From: CAZPHU01 sp964586285
GTDB lineage: Bacteria > Fibrobacterota > Chitinivibrionia > Chitinivibrionales > CAYFVL01
Assembly (NCBI GenBank): GCA_964586285.1
Contig: CAZPHU010000028.1
Location: forward strand, 1 to 37,857
Direction of reading: 5' to 3'
DNA length: 37,857 bases
Below are positions 8,939 through 17,800 of the stretch, one piece after another; positions within the stretch are counted from its first letter, which is position 1; every line of letters starts with the position of its first letter. Both the position numbers and the translations under genes were made by a program. The notes under the pieces were generated by a model that worked only from the letters and a program-made list of their open reading frames with translations, had not been told where the DNA came from and did no database searches.

Positions 8939-9000
8939 TGTAGACCTTTAGTTCTACAATAAATCATCATTTGTATTCTTTCGATCTGGATATTAGATCG
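8939..9000. promoter_or_regulatory. Two inverted repeats in the divergent control region
   Basis: TGTAGA (8939-8944) and TCTACA (8953-8958) form a perfect inverted repeat with an 8-base spacer. CGATCT (8982-8987) and AGATCG (8995-9000) form a second one with a 7-base spacer. The second ends 33 bases before the TIGR02147 start codon. Either could be an operator, for example for autoregulation by the adjacent HTH-like regulator. Six-base arms can arise by chance, so confidence is low. Confidence 0.33.
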
Positions 9001-9033
9001 TGAAAAAGATATACTGTATACTGAGGAAAATGT

Positions 9034-9864
9034 ATGGCCAATATCTTTGATTACTACGACTACAGGAAATATCTAAGGGATGTCTATGAGGAGCGTCATT
9101 CGAATGATCCCCGTTTTTCCTACCGTTACATACAGGAAAAAACCGGCATCGACCCAGGTTTTCTGGTCAAAGTATTCAACAGTCGTAAAAATCTCCCCGA
9201 AAACGCCATCCCCCGATTCATCAAGCTGCTCAAGCTCAAAAAGAGGCAGGCTCAGTACTTTACCAACCTGGTTTTCTTCGGTAGGGCCAAATCCGACATC
9301 CAAAAGAAAGCCTGTTTCGAGAAGCTGCTTTCTTTCTGTGAACCCGGTTCGCGCACGGTAGATGTCGATGCTTATGAATTTTATTCTAAATGGTACTACA
9401 CCGCGATTCGGGAAATCGTAGGCTTTTATCCCTTTTCCGGAAACTACGAGGAGTTGGCAAGCCTTCTTAATCCGCCGATTGAGGCTTGCCAGGCACAAAA
9501 AGGGATTGAGCTTCTGGAGCGATTGCAATTTATCATTAAAGATGAAACCGGACGGTACAGACCCACACATCGATTTATTACAACCGGTGAAGTTTGCCGT
9601 TCGTTTGCCGTACGGGAATTTCAGAAACAGACGATTCAACTGGCCTCGGACTCTCTGGAGGCTGTTCCAAAGGAAAGACGGGATATATCGACGATAACCG
9701 CGACGCTTTCGGATGAGGGATTCAACAGGTTGAAGGAAAAGCTTGCCGATTTTCGCAGGGAAGTGCTTGCGCTTGCAAAAGAAGAAGAGAATGCAAATTG
9801 TGCTTATCACATAAATTTTCAGCTGTTTCCGATCAGCAGGCAGTGGCGGGAGCATGAGAAATGA
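9034..9864 (+). CDS. TIGR02147-type putative transcriptional regulator
   Basis: This 276-residue protein starts MANIFDYYDYRKYLRDVYEE, followed by a segment with FSYRYIQEKTGIDPGFLVKV. That opening typifies the TIGR02147 family, which was named from Fibrobacter paralogues and is usually annotated as a DUF4423-related regulator with an N-terminal helix-turn-helix (about 28-60). No signal peptide or membrane segment is present, so it is cytoplasmic. The ATG follows GAGG by 7 bases. The stop overlaps the next start by four bases, so the regulator and lipoprotein are translationally coupled. It is transcribed divergently from the PABA-NRPS operon across a repeat-rich region. It could control its own lipoprotein, the NRPS operon or both. 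DNA binding is inferred from family membership. Confidence 0.85.
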   Translation: MANIFDYYDYRKYLRDVYEERHSNDPRFSYRYIQEKTGIDPGFLVKVFNSRKNLPENAIPRFIKLLKLKKRQAQYFTNLVFFGRAKSDIQKKACFEKLLSFCEPGSRTVDVDAYEFYSKWYYTAIREIVGFYPFSGNYEELASLLNPPIEACQAQKGIELLERLQFIIKDETGRYRPTHRFITTGEVCRSFAVREFQKQTIQLASDSLEAVPKERRDISTITATLSDEGFNRLKEKLADFRREVLALAKEEENANCAYHINFQLFPISRQWREHEK

Positions 9865-11474
9865 AAATCGGTTCCGGTGTTTTTCTGATCACAACCATTT
9901 TGCTGCTGTCGGGTTGCGGCTCATCTGATCTGGCGGGAGGCCCCGGTACCGGATCCGAGACCACCAACAGTATGACTGTCGCAGCTTACTATCCTGATGG
10001 AACAGCGGCAGCCAACGCCGTCGTTCGCATTCGAAACCGAAACTATCTTGCCGGTTTGCCGGATAACCTCTCCAATTTCAGCAAAGACACTCTGACAGAC
10101 AGCAATGGTCTGGTGACTGTGTTTCTCGATCCCGGCGAATACACGATCGAGACAAATGATATGCGGGGCCATGCCGCACAATCCTCCAATTCCGTATCCT
10201 TGAACGACAGCATCTACATCATGCCGGTCCTCGAATCTACCGGCTCAATTACGGGCAGTCTTGATTCCCTCCAAGATGCCTTTGATGTTCGCGTTGGTGT
10301 TTACGGCCTCGAAAGAACGGCTGTGGTTGACACCGTAAACGGAAGTTTTGTTCTCGGGGACATGCCGGCTGGGATTTACACGATAAAAGTCACTTCCATT
10401 CAAAACCATTCAATCCTGCCCGAAATAAGCGGCGTATTGGTGACAAGCGGCACACACCACGATATCGGAACGCTCAGCTCTACCGGGCGGTCTGCGCAGA
10501 TGATACATCTGAACACAACTTTTGGGGGAGCGGGGGTACCGGAAACGGTATATGATTTCCCGGTGATGATCCGCCTTGATGACAGTAACTTTGATTTTGA
10601 CAGTTTTCGGTCTTTCGAAAGTTCGCTTATCTTCCGAAAGGGTGCTCATGAACTTCCCCACGAAATCGAGTTTTGGGATACACAGAAAAAAGAAGCGGTG
10701 GTATGGGTCAAAGTGGATACTCTTCGGGGTGACGGGATCACAACTGTCCTGATGGAATGGGGTAATGCGTCAGGGAATGATTTTTCAAATGGATCGGTTG
10801 TTTTTGACACAAGTTTAGGTTTTCGGGGCGTGTGGCACATGGCGCAGGGAAGTGACGGCATGGCGCACGATGCCACCCAAAATGGAAATCACGCGATAAA
10901 TAACGGAGCTTTAGGTGTACCCGGCATAATCGGTGAGGGCGGGGCGTTTGATGGTGAGACCGCCTTCTATGAGGTTTCGGACGGTGCGAGTGCCGGTCTG
11001 GATTTCGGAGTAGAGGACACGTTTACACTTTCCGCCTGGATTTATGCGGATGAGCTGGATTCGGAATACCAGGACATAATTACCAAAGGCAACCATCAGT
11101 ACGGCATGCAGATAAATAAGCTGAACGCATGGACTCTTTTTAAGTTTCGACACCGGTCGGGCTGGGACACCACATGCTACGTCGCCGCGGAACGAGTTTG
11201 GACTCATGTGGCGGGTGTCTTTGCCGGTGGAGATCAATATTTGTATATAAACGGCAAACCGGTCGCCGATACTTTCGGTACAATAGCATCCACCGACGAC
11301 AGAGACCAGTCTTTCAACCTCCTCTTCGGCCGCCGGTCGGATCTGCCCGAACGCTATTTCAAGGGCATACTGGATGAGATCCGCATCGTCGGCAGGCGGC
11401 GTTCGACCTGGTGGATCAAACTCTGTTTCGAAAACCAGCGGCAAGATCAGACACTGGTCAACATATATAGGTAG
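9861..11474 (+). CDS. Surface lipoprotein with DUF2341 and LamG-like lectin domain
   Basis: The 537-residue protein begins with a lipoprotein signal (lipobox LLSGC, cysteine near residue 19) and a Gly/Ser-rich linker. Next come carboxypeptidase-regulatory-like beta-sandwich segments (about 35-190), where AANAVVRIRNRNYL is typical. A DUF2341 domain follows (about 210-300, YDFPVMIRLDDSNFDF and IFRKGAHELPHEIEFWD). A LamG/concanavalin-like domain (about 325-530) has WHMAQGSDGMAHDATQNGNH, FTLSAWIYADE and KGILDEIRIVGRRRS. LamG domains commonly bind carbohydrates, so an envelope-anchored glycan sensor or binder is plausible. Overlap with the TIGR02147 gene indicates a functional pair. No catalytic motif is seen. 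Confidence 0.85.
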   Translation: MKIGSGVFLITTILLLSGCGSSDLAGGPGTGSETTNSMTVAAYYPDGTAAANAVVRIRNRNYLAGLPDNLSNFSKDTLTDSNGLVTVFLDPGEYTIETNDMRGHAAQSSNSVSLNDSIYIMPVLESTGSITGSLDSLQDAFDVRVGVYGLERTAVVDTVNGSFVLGDMPAGIYTIKVTSIQNHSILPEISGVLVTSGTHHDIGTLSSTGRSAQMIHLNTTFGGAGVPETVYDFPVMIRLDDSNFDFDSFRSFESSLIFRKGAHELPHEIEFWDTQKKEAVVWVKVDTLRGDGITTVLMEWGNASGNDFSNGSVVFDTSLGFRGVWHMAQGSDGMAHDATQNGNHAINNGALGVPGIIGEGGAFDGETAFYEVSDGASAGLDFGVEDTFTLSAWIYADELDSEYQDIITKGNHQYGMQINKLNAWTLFKFRHRSGWDTTCYVAAERVWTHVAGVFAGGDQYLYINGKPVADTFGTIASTDDRDQSFNLLFGRRSDLPERYFKGILDEIRIVGRRRSTWWIKLCFENQRQDQTLVNIYR

Positions 11475-11568
11475 GATCAAGGATCGAGGATCAAGGGATT
11501 AGGAAACAAGCGGTTCGGTTGTCTGGAGGGATATGGGGCGAGCGGTTAGGAAGCAAACGGTCCGGTAG
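11474..11568. repeat. Short direct repeats downstream of the lipoprotein gene
   Basis: Three consecutive copies of GGATCRA lie at 11474-11480, 11481-11487 and 11488-11494. An imperfect ~25-base direct repeat follows, with copies at 11497-11521 and 11544-11568 sharing TTAGGAA, CAA, CGGT and CGGT blocks at the same spacing. The tract lies between the lipoprotein stop and the terminator. It resembles low-complexity intergenic repeat debris; I cannot tell whether related copies occur elsewhere in the genome. Confidence 0.55.
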
Positions 11569-11607
11569 GTACGGGGGCATTGGTCGAGAATTGAGAAATC
11601 AGTATAT

Positions 11608-11633
11608 AAACGCTCCGGCAAGCCGGAGCGTTT
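11608..11633. terminator. Bidirectional hairpin terminator
   Basis: AAACGCTCCGGC (11608-11619) is exactly complementary to GCCGGAGCGTTT (11622-11633), giving a 12-base GC-rich arm and a very short loop. It sits between two convergent genes, the LamG lipoprotein and the PL11 lyase (stop at 11641), so it can end transcription from both sides. T-runs are short on either side. Confidence 0.75.
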
Positions 11634-11640
11634 GATGTTT

Positions 11641-14358
11641 CTAAAAACCTCGGGTAAAAACTAAGTTCCTCTCCTCACCGCCCGCACATTTCATCTTCAG
11701 GATGTAAACCCCTGATGCCAAATGCGAACGGTCGACAGCCAAAACATTTTGACCCTTTTTTGCCTTGCCCCTGAACAGAGTGTTGAGTTTACGACCGGAT
11801 ACATTGAAAAGATCTATTCTGATCTCGGAGGCTTTCGGCAGATAAAAGCATAATTCGTTTTTGACAAAAGACAATTCTATATTCCTTCCAGTGTGCGGCT
11901 TTGTTTTGACTCCGACCAAGGAGCCGTGCAAAGCGTCGTTACTGTATGAAATCAAATCGATGTTTGCGCCGCCTTCTTCGGTAAGTGCGGTCAGAGTAAC
12001 ACGGTTCTCTCCTTGTGCAAACTCGATGGGTATCGATACCGCTGCCCAGGATGACCAGCCATGGGTGGAGGGCATGCTCACCGATGAGTGTTGCTCTGAG
12101 CCATTGACGGATACCAAAACCGGACGGTCTTCGCTGCTTCCATTTGCATACCGAAATGTAATATCTGCGGCGAGCGCTTCATCGGCATGTATTTTCCACG
12201 TGGCGTAAGCCCCAAGTGCATTGGTAAAGTTAGCGTATCCCTGTCCGACAAAACCTTCATTGGTACTTTCCACAATACCGTCAAGATCCACAGCATCTTC
12301 CCCCTGCAGCGACCCCACGCACGCGGATACCCCTGTCTCTCCTCCAGCGCACATGCCGCAATCGTCCTCGTACGCCTCACCGCCCCAGTCCCCGTTGCAA
12401 TCCTGTCGGCAGGGCTCTTCACCGGTGCTGCCGCCGACACAAGTACCGCAGTTGTCAAAATAGGCTGTCCCGCCGAGAACCCCCGCGCAATCTTCCACCG
12501 GTTCTCCGTTTACAAGAGTGATATCCGGCACCGGAGCACCGTCGGGAAAGTAGTATCCCACGTGCGTCGGTTGATTGTAGGCAACGTTTTGCCAGGCAAC
12601 GGACAAACGATAGACCGGATCGTGCATAAGAGTGTAATTTTTTCTTTCGGTGGGAATCGTGGTAGTATAAACCAGCAAAGCGTTGTTGTTCTCGTGACGC
12701 CAGATCACCTCCTCGCGCCAATCACCCAGAATGTCGGCGGCAAGTCCGGGGTTACTTTTGGTTCCATTATTTTTCCCGGCATTCGAGGCGAAAAGCAATC
12801 GACCGTTAATAACGTCGGTTATTGTTGTGCCGTCCAGCAGCTCCCGGTGTACATCACCATCCCAGTACGCAAGAAAGTTCGTTGAGGAAGTTGAGAGGCT
12901 TATCCGATCACCTTTACAATCAAAAGGCCCATGTCCCGATGCCCAGATCTCCGCGCCACGATGATCCGGATGCACATCGGCTGCAACTCCTCTTCCTACA
13001 TCCCTGGAATCCCGAATCGACAGTATCATCTCTCCCGTAGCCGCATCCCTGTACGAAATACCCCAGGTTCCTCCTTCATGAGGCATAAAAAACTCCAGCC
13101 CCGGTCTGTCAGGATCGAAATCTCCCAGATGCGTGGCGTCTCCATGACCGTATCCTGTCGAATACATGCCTGTTCCGTCATTATCTATTGCACATGCACC
13201 ATACATTATTTCATCCGCCCCGTCACCGTCCACATCCCCGACCGAAAGGCTGTGAGCGCCCTGTCCGGCATAACTTCCATACCCCTCATTGCTGTCAAAA
13301 GTCCAGCGATGACTCAGCTGCGAACCGTCCCAGTCCCAGGCGGCCAACACGGTTCTGGTGTAATACCCTCTACACATCACAAGCGAAGGACCTTCACCAT
13401 CAAGATATGCGATACAGGCAAGAAAACGATCAACGCGATTACCGTAATCGTCTCCCCATAATGCATCGATATTATCGCCTCTTTCGGGGATATACTCAAC
13501 TGTAGCCATTTCTGCTCCTGTTTCACCATTGAAAACAGTAAGGTACTCCGGTCCCCTGAGTATGTAACCACCGGCATTTCGGTAATCCTCTTGATCATCA
13601 TCGTTTGCGGCGGGGCCGTCACTCAAATAGGCTCCGGTTCCGTCCCTGGTTCCAGGAGCAGTTTTACAGGCAACCTCCGCTTTACCGTCGCTGTCCAGAT
13701 CGTACACCATAAACTGAGTATAGTGGGCACCCGATCTGATATTCACTCCCAAATCGATTCTCCACAAACTTGTCCCATCAAGCGTTACCGCCTCCAAAAG
13801 AGTATTATCGGTGTGCCCCGATTGCGAATTGTCCCTGGCATTGGACGGAGACCATTTAATAACCAGCTCATAATCCCCGTCTCCATCCAGATCACCACAC
13901 GAGAGGTCATTAGGTTCGTAACTTCCACCCCCGGGCCCGTCCGAGGGACGATTCAGTGGTATAGACATGAAGGGACGATCCCACACATCGACACTTTTCG
14001 ACGGCTGTGATTCGGTGCCGTCAACAATTGAAGTCACATGATAGGTATCCCCCGCCCCCCCATCATCATCCACATAGTTGGAACTTTCGGTGATCGGCTC
14101 CGCATTGATTTTCTCGGAATTGCGGTAGATGTTAAACGCGATATCCTGCGGTTCGGTTCCAAGAATACGCCACGAGATAAAAACATCATCACCGCGATTA
14201 ACCGCCACAACACCCCTGTCCAGATTTTCCATGAGACGAGCACCGTCGGCGCGGCCGGTTACGAGTACGCACGAGATTATCACCCAGAGGTGCAAAACCC
14301 GTGCACCCCAACAGTTGCTTCTTACTAAAGAAGTAATTGGAGAGCTTTTTTCGATCAT
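11641..14358 (-). CDS. Secreted rhamnogalacturonan lyase, PL11, with CBM35-like domain and type IX secretion tail
   Basis: This 905-residue secreted enzyme should cleave the rhamnogalacturonan I backbone of pectin by beta-elimination. A signal peptide (about 1-39) is followed by the PL11 beta-propeller (about 40-620): RLMENLDRGVVAVN, FISWRILGTEP, FNIYRN, DLDGDGDYELVIKWSPSN and the DVDGDGADEIMYG calcium-loop type repeats are characteristic. A Cys-rich linker (about 623-682) has units of the form DNCGTCVGG and DDCGMCAGG. A CBM35-like module (about 690-805) and a C-terminal Por-secretion/T9SS type A-like tail (about 826-905, FNVSGRKLNTLFRGKAKKGQ and LASGVYILKMK) complete it. The ATG at 14358 follows AAGGGA. 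The tail implies a T9SS elsewhere in the genome. Confidence 0.93.
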   Translation of the reverse strand: MIEKSSPITSLVRSNCWGARVLHLWVIISCVLVTGRADGARLMENLDRGVVAVNRGDDVFISWRILGTEPQDIAFNIYRNSEKINAEPITESSNYVDDDGGAGDTYHVTSIVDGTESQPSKSVDVWDRPFMSIPLNRPSDGPGGGSYEPNDLSCGDLDGDGDYELVIKWSPSNARDNSQSGHTDNTLLEAVTLDGTSLWRIDLGVNIRSGAHYTQFMVYDLDSDGKAEVACKTAPGTRDGTGAYLSDGPAANDDDQEDYRNAGGYILRGPEYLTVFNGETGAEMATVEYIPERGDNIDALWGDDYGNRVDRFLACIAYLDGEGPSLVMCRGYYTRTVLAAWDWDGSQLSHRWTFDSNEGYGSYAGQGAHSLSVGDVDGDGADEIMYGACAIDNDGTGMYSTGYGHGDATHLGDFDPDRPGLEFFMPHEGGTWGISYRDAATGEMILSIRDSRDVGRGVAADVHPDHRGAEIWASGHGPFDCKGDRISLSTSSTNFLAYWDGDVHRELLDGTTITDVINGRLLFASNAGKNNGTKSNPGLAADILGDWREEVIWRHENNNALLVYTTTIPTERKNYTLMHDPVYRLSVAWQNVAYNQPTHVGYYFPDGAPVPDITLVNGEPVEDCAGVLGGTAYFDNCGTCVGGSTGEEPCRQDCNGDWGGEAYEDDCGMCAGGETGVSACVGSLQGEDAVDLDGIVESTNEGFVGQGYANFTNALGAYATWKIHADEALAADITFRYANGSSEDRPVLVSVNGSEQHSSVSMPSTHGWSSWAAVSIPIEFAQGENRVTLTALTEEGGANIDLISYSNDALHGSLVGVKTKPHTGRNIELSFVKNELCFYLPKASEIRIDLFNVSGRKLNTLFRGKAKKGQNVLAVDRSHLASGVYILKMKCAGGEERNLVFTRGF

Positions 14359-14879
14359 CCCATAATCCCTTCGGTTAATTCATTTGATAATGACCATTCA
14401 TCGCGCATTGAGACGGTTCCTGCAGGTTTGGCGATTGGTTCCGTAACCGATATTATAAGGCAAAATTAATTGAAAATTTTCCTTAATTCGGGTTTTGGAG
14501 GAAAATCTATAGTACTTGCGGTCTACGGTTGTCCTCGATACCCGAGGGGCATAGCAAAATAAAGGCGTACCGGCAGTCAACTTTGTGCATTGTTGATTGA
14601 GTGAATACTTCAAATATGACATGTAACACTAAAAGGTGGCTGTCTCATGAGCACAGTATGAACGCTGCGTGTGACGGGCCCCCTTCCTATGTGAAAGAAT
14701 GAAGCTTCCGCAAGAGTATTTTTCTCAGGAAAACGCCTGTCCACAATCGAAACAAACCTTAACTCACCGGCAGATTCCGTTGTGAGTGCTCTCAAAAGAA
14801 GAAAACTCTTTACCAACGGGTATGGTTTTGATTAATTTATTGTTTGCAAAATTTGTTTAACGGACCGACGGGAGGAAAC
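14359..14879. other. 521-base intergenic region between divergent PL11 and repeat-lipoprotein genes
   Basis: No convincing gene is present; the short frames here lack ribosome binding sites and family features. A small hairpin, CCTCG (14533-14537) with CGAGG (14543-14547), is visible but has no T-run. AT-rich stretches near 14460-14520 and 14830-14860 could hold promoters for the two flanking genes. I found no riboswitch consensus. Confidence 0.5.
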
Positions 14880-17800
14880 ATGCGTCCTTTTCTATCATAT
14901 ACAATTTGTCTTCTTTATATACTTTTGGTATACATTTCCTGCACCACACCGGTGGAACCATTTGTTTCAAAAGAAGCAAAGGTCAAACTGTACTTCACCA
15001 ACCTGCAACCCGCCGATGATGGGAGTTACAGCGACACTACAGGTAAGGAGATTCGAATCAAGGCGATAGGAAAACTCTGGCATCTGATCGATACCTGTAT
15101 TCTTTATTGGGATGATGATACAACCGTTGGTATTTCACGAAGCGACAACAAAGATGATTCGGTGATTCTGTCACACGTTTTCACCTCTCCCGGTCTCAAG
15201 GAGATCACCGTACGCACTATCCGTAAGGATGAGGATGAAACTGAAAACTCAATTTCCATCGACATCGTCAAACGCCCCATGCAGATCATATCGATGCCCG
15301 CCGATACGGTGATGAATGTAAAGGAGTCGCTTTCATGGAAAATCGATGCGGTCGGAAGCGGTCCGCTTCATTACGTATGGTACCGGGATGGTGTCGAGGA
15401 GCCTTTTCATGAAAGCGATATGCTTACCTTTGATTCTTTGACCATGGAGGATGCCGGTACATATGTCTGCACAATCAGTAACCCGTTTGGGGATACTGCT
15501 CATACCGAGGCGGCGATGCTGACGGTAATACAAACCAATCGAACACCTGTTTTTGTTGGAGAAGCTCCCGACACGCTCTATGTTATGCGGGATGGGGATA
15601 CAATCCACATCCCGTTAAGCGCCGTGGATGCCGACAACGATTCGGTAATGTTTAGTCTTGATGATCCGACCCTTCCCAAGGGGGCTGGAGCAGCTGTTTC
15701 GGCCGACACTTTGCGGGTCTGGATGCCGGTAAACATATCCGGCGACTTTCAACTCACTGTTCATGCCGCTGACGGTATCAGCGATACTACAAAGGATATA
15801 CAGATCACGGTTGAGGATAAGACGGCTCCTGCCGCACCGATTGTCCACGGTCCTTCTATCACTAACGAATCGCTGCCGAGATGGAGTTGGTCGTCACAAG
15901 GTGAAGTTGCGGCGGCATATCGATACAAACTTGACAGTGACAATCTGGAGTCGGATGCAACGGTTACAACAGATACGGTGTTTATTCCGCCTACCGACCT
16001 CCAAGAGGGGGTACATACTTTTTACATCCAGCAAAAAGATTCGAATGGAAACTGGTCCGCTATCGCAGCCGGTAGGGTAAGAGTGGATTATACGCCGCCT
16101 TTTTCTCCGGAAGTGCAGGGGGACAAGATCACCAACGATTCGACTCCGAGTTGGAGCTGGCGATCAGTCGATGAGCAGGGGGCCGGGTTGTTTCGAATTC
16201 GGCTGTACTCCGATGACGGGGGAGCACTTTTTGCCGCCGATACAGTTGATACGGTTTTCAGTCCTGAAGCTACTCTTGGAAATGGGATGTGGATTTTCAG
16301 TGTAAGTGAATGCGATTCCGCCGGAAACTGGTCCAAACCCGATACTTTTATCACAGTCGTCGACCGGGAAGCCGGTCCGCCTCCCGTTGTGGAGGTTGAC
16401 AGTCCCACCAACAACAGGAAACCAACCTGGAGCTGGACTTCAGGGGGAGGGCTGGGAGAGTATCGTTATACATTGCGTGATGAGGATTCCCTTTTTGCGG
16501 CCGACACAGTTACTGATACTTTGTATACACCCGAAAACGATTTGGAAGAGGGAGAATACTCGCTTCTGGTAGAAGAGAAGGACCAGGCGGGTAATTGGTC
16601 GCAAGCGGGATGGGCCGTTGTAGTTATCGATACCACCGGGCCGCAAAATCTTCGGATCGCCGCCACTTCACCTACCCGTGAGCGCAAACCTACATGGATC
16701 TGGATATCGGGCGAGGGGGGATGCGGGAAATTTAAGATTGCCCTGAATGAGGAAGATGCACTGCTGGATGCGCTTGAGAGTTCATCATTTGAATTCACTC
16801 CCGAAAATAATCTGGATGAGGGGACACATATATTGTATGTCCAGGAGCGAGACAGCGCGGGTAACTGGTCGGAGGTTGTCTCGCACGAAATAGTAATCGA
16901 TATCACTCCTCCACAACCGCCTTTGGTAAGTGGTCCGGCTACCACCAATGATTCGACACCTCAATGGAGCTGGAACGGTACGGGTGCCGGAATTTATCGT
17001 TATAAACTTAATTCGGAGGATTTTTCCGAAGGTTATGTCGAGACATCCGAACAGAATTTTTCTCCCTCCGAGGCGTTGAGTGAAGGAAATCACGTTCTTT
17101 ATGTCAGGGAGCGAGATTTGGCCGGCAACTGGTCGGGACCGGGCACATTTACCATCCTCGTGGACTACACACCGCCCGCTTCGCCTTTGCTTTTTGCCGT
17201 ATCACCAACCAACGATATAATGCCTACCTGGAACTGGACGGCGGGCGGCGGCGAAACCGATGCAACTTTTCGTTACAAGCTAAACGATAACAAGCTTGAA
17301 ACCGATGCGATTGAAACAGCCAGCTTAAGTTTTACTCCTTCTGAGACACTTTCGGTCGATGACCACACTTTTTATATCCAGCAAAGCGACGCGGCCGGTA
17401 ACTGGTCGGAAGTGGAGAGTTTAACTGTAACGATCGATCTTTCCGCCTCTCCGCCCCCCAACTGGTCGAGTATGCCGGTGATTACCAACAACATTAAGCC
17501 AACCTGGGCGTGGCGCAGCGGAGGCGGCAGCAGGTATTATCGCTTCAGCCTCGACTCTTCTGATGTAACAATGATTTCCGATTCGGGCAGCGATACCAGC
17601 TTCACACCGGCTCAGGAGCTTAACGAGGGGCTGTATACTCTCTACGTTCAAGAACGTGATTACGCCGGGAACTGGTCCGACTCAACTTCCTTCGAACTTG
17701 AGATAGACCTCACCCCGCCGGCCGCGCCGACAGATATCGCTCCCGCGCTCACCAATAGAGCCTCTCCTCGATGGAGCTGGGTATCGGGAGGTGGAGGATG

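Noticed and set aside
9073..9855. Long antisense open frame (260 codons) opposite the TIGR02147 gene
   Set aside because: It is fully embedded in a gene with clear family features and a ribosome binding site, and its product has no recognisable motif.
14533..14547. Riboswitch in the PL11/lipoprotein intergenic region
   Set aside because: Only a five-base hairpin is present and no conserved riboswitch core was recognised.
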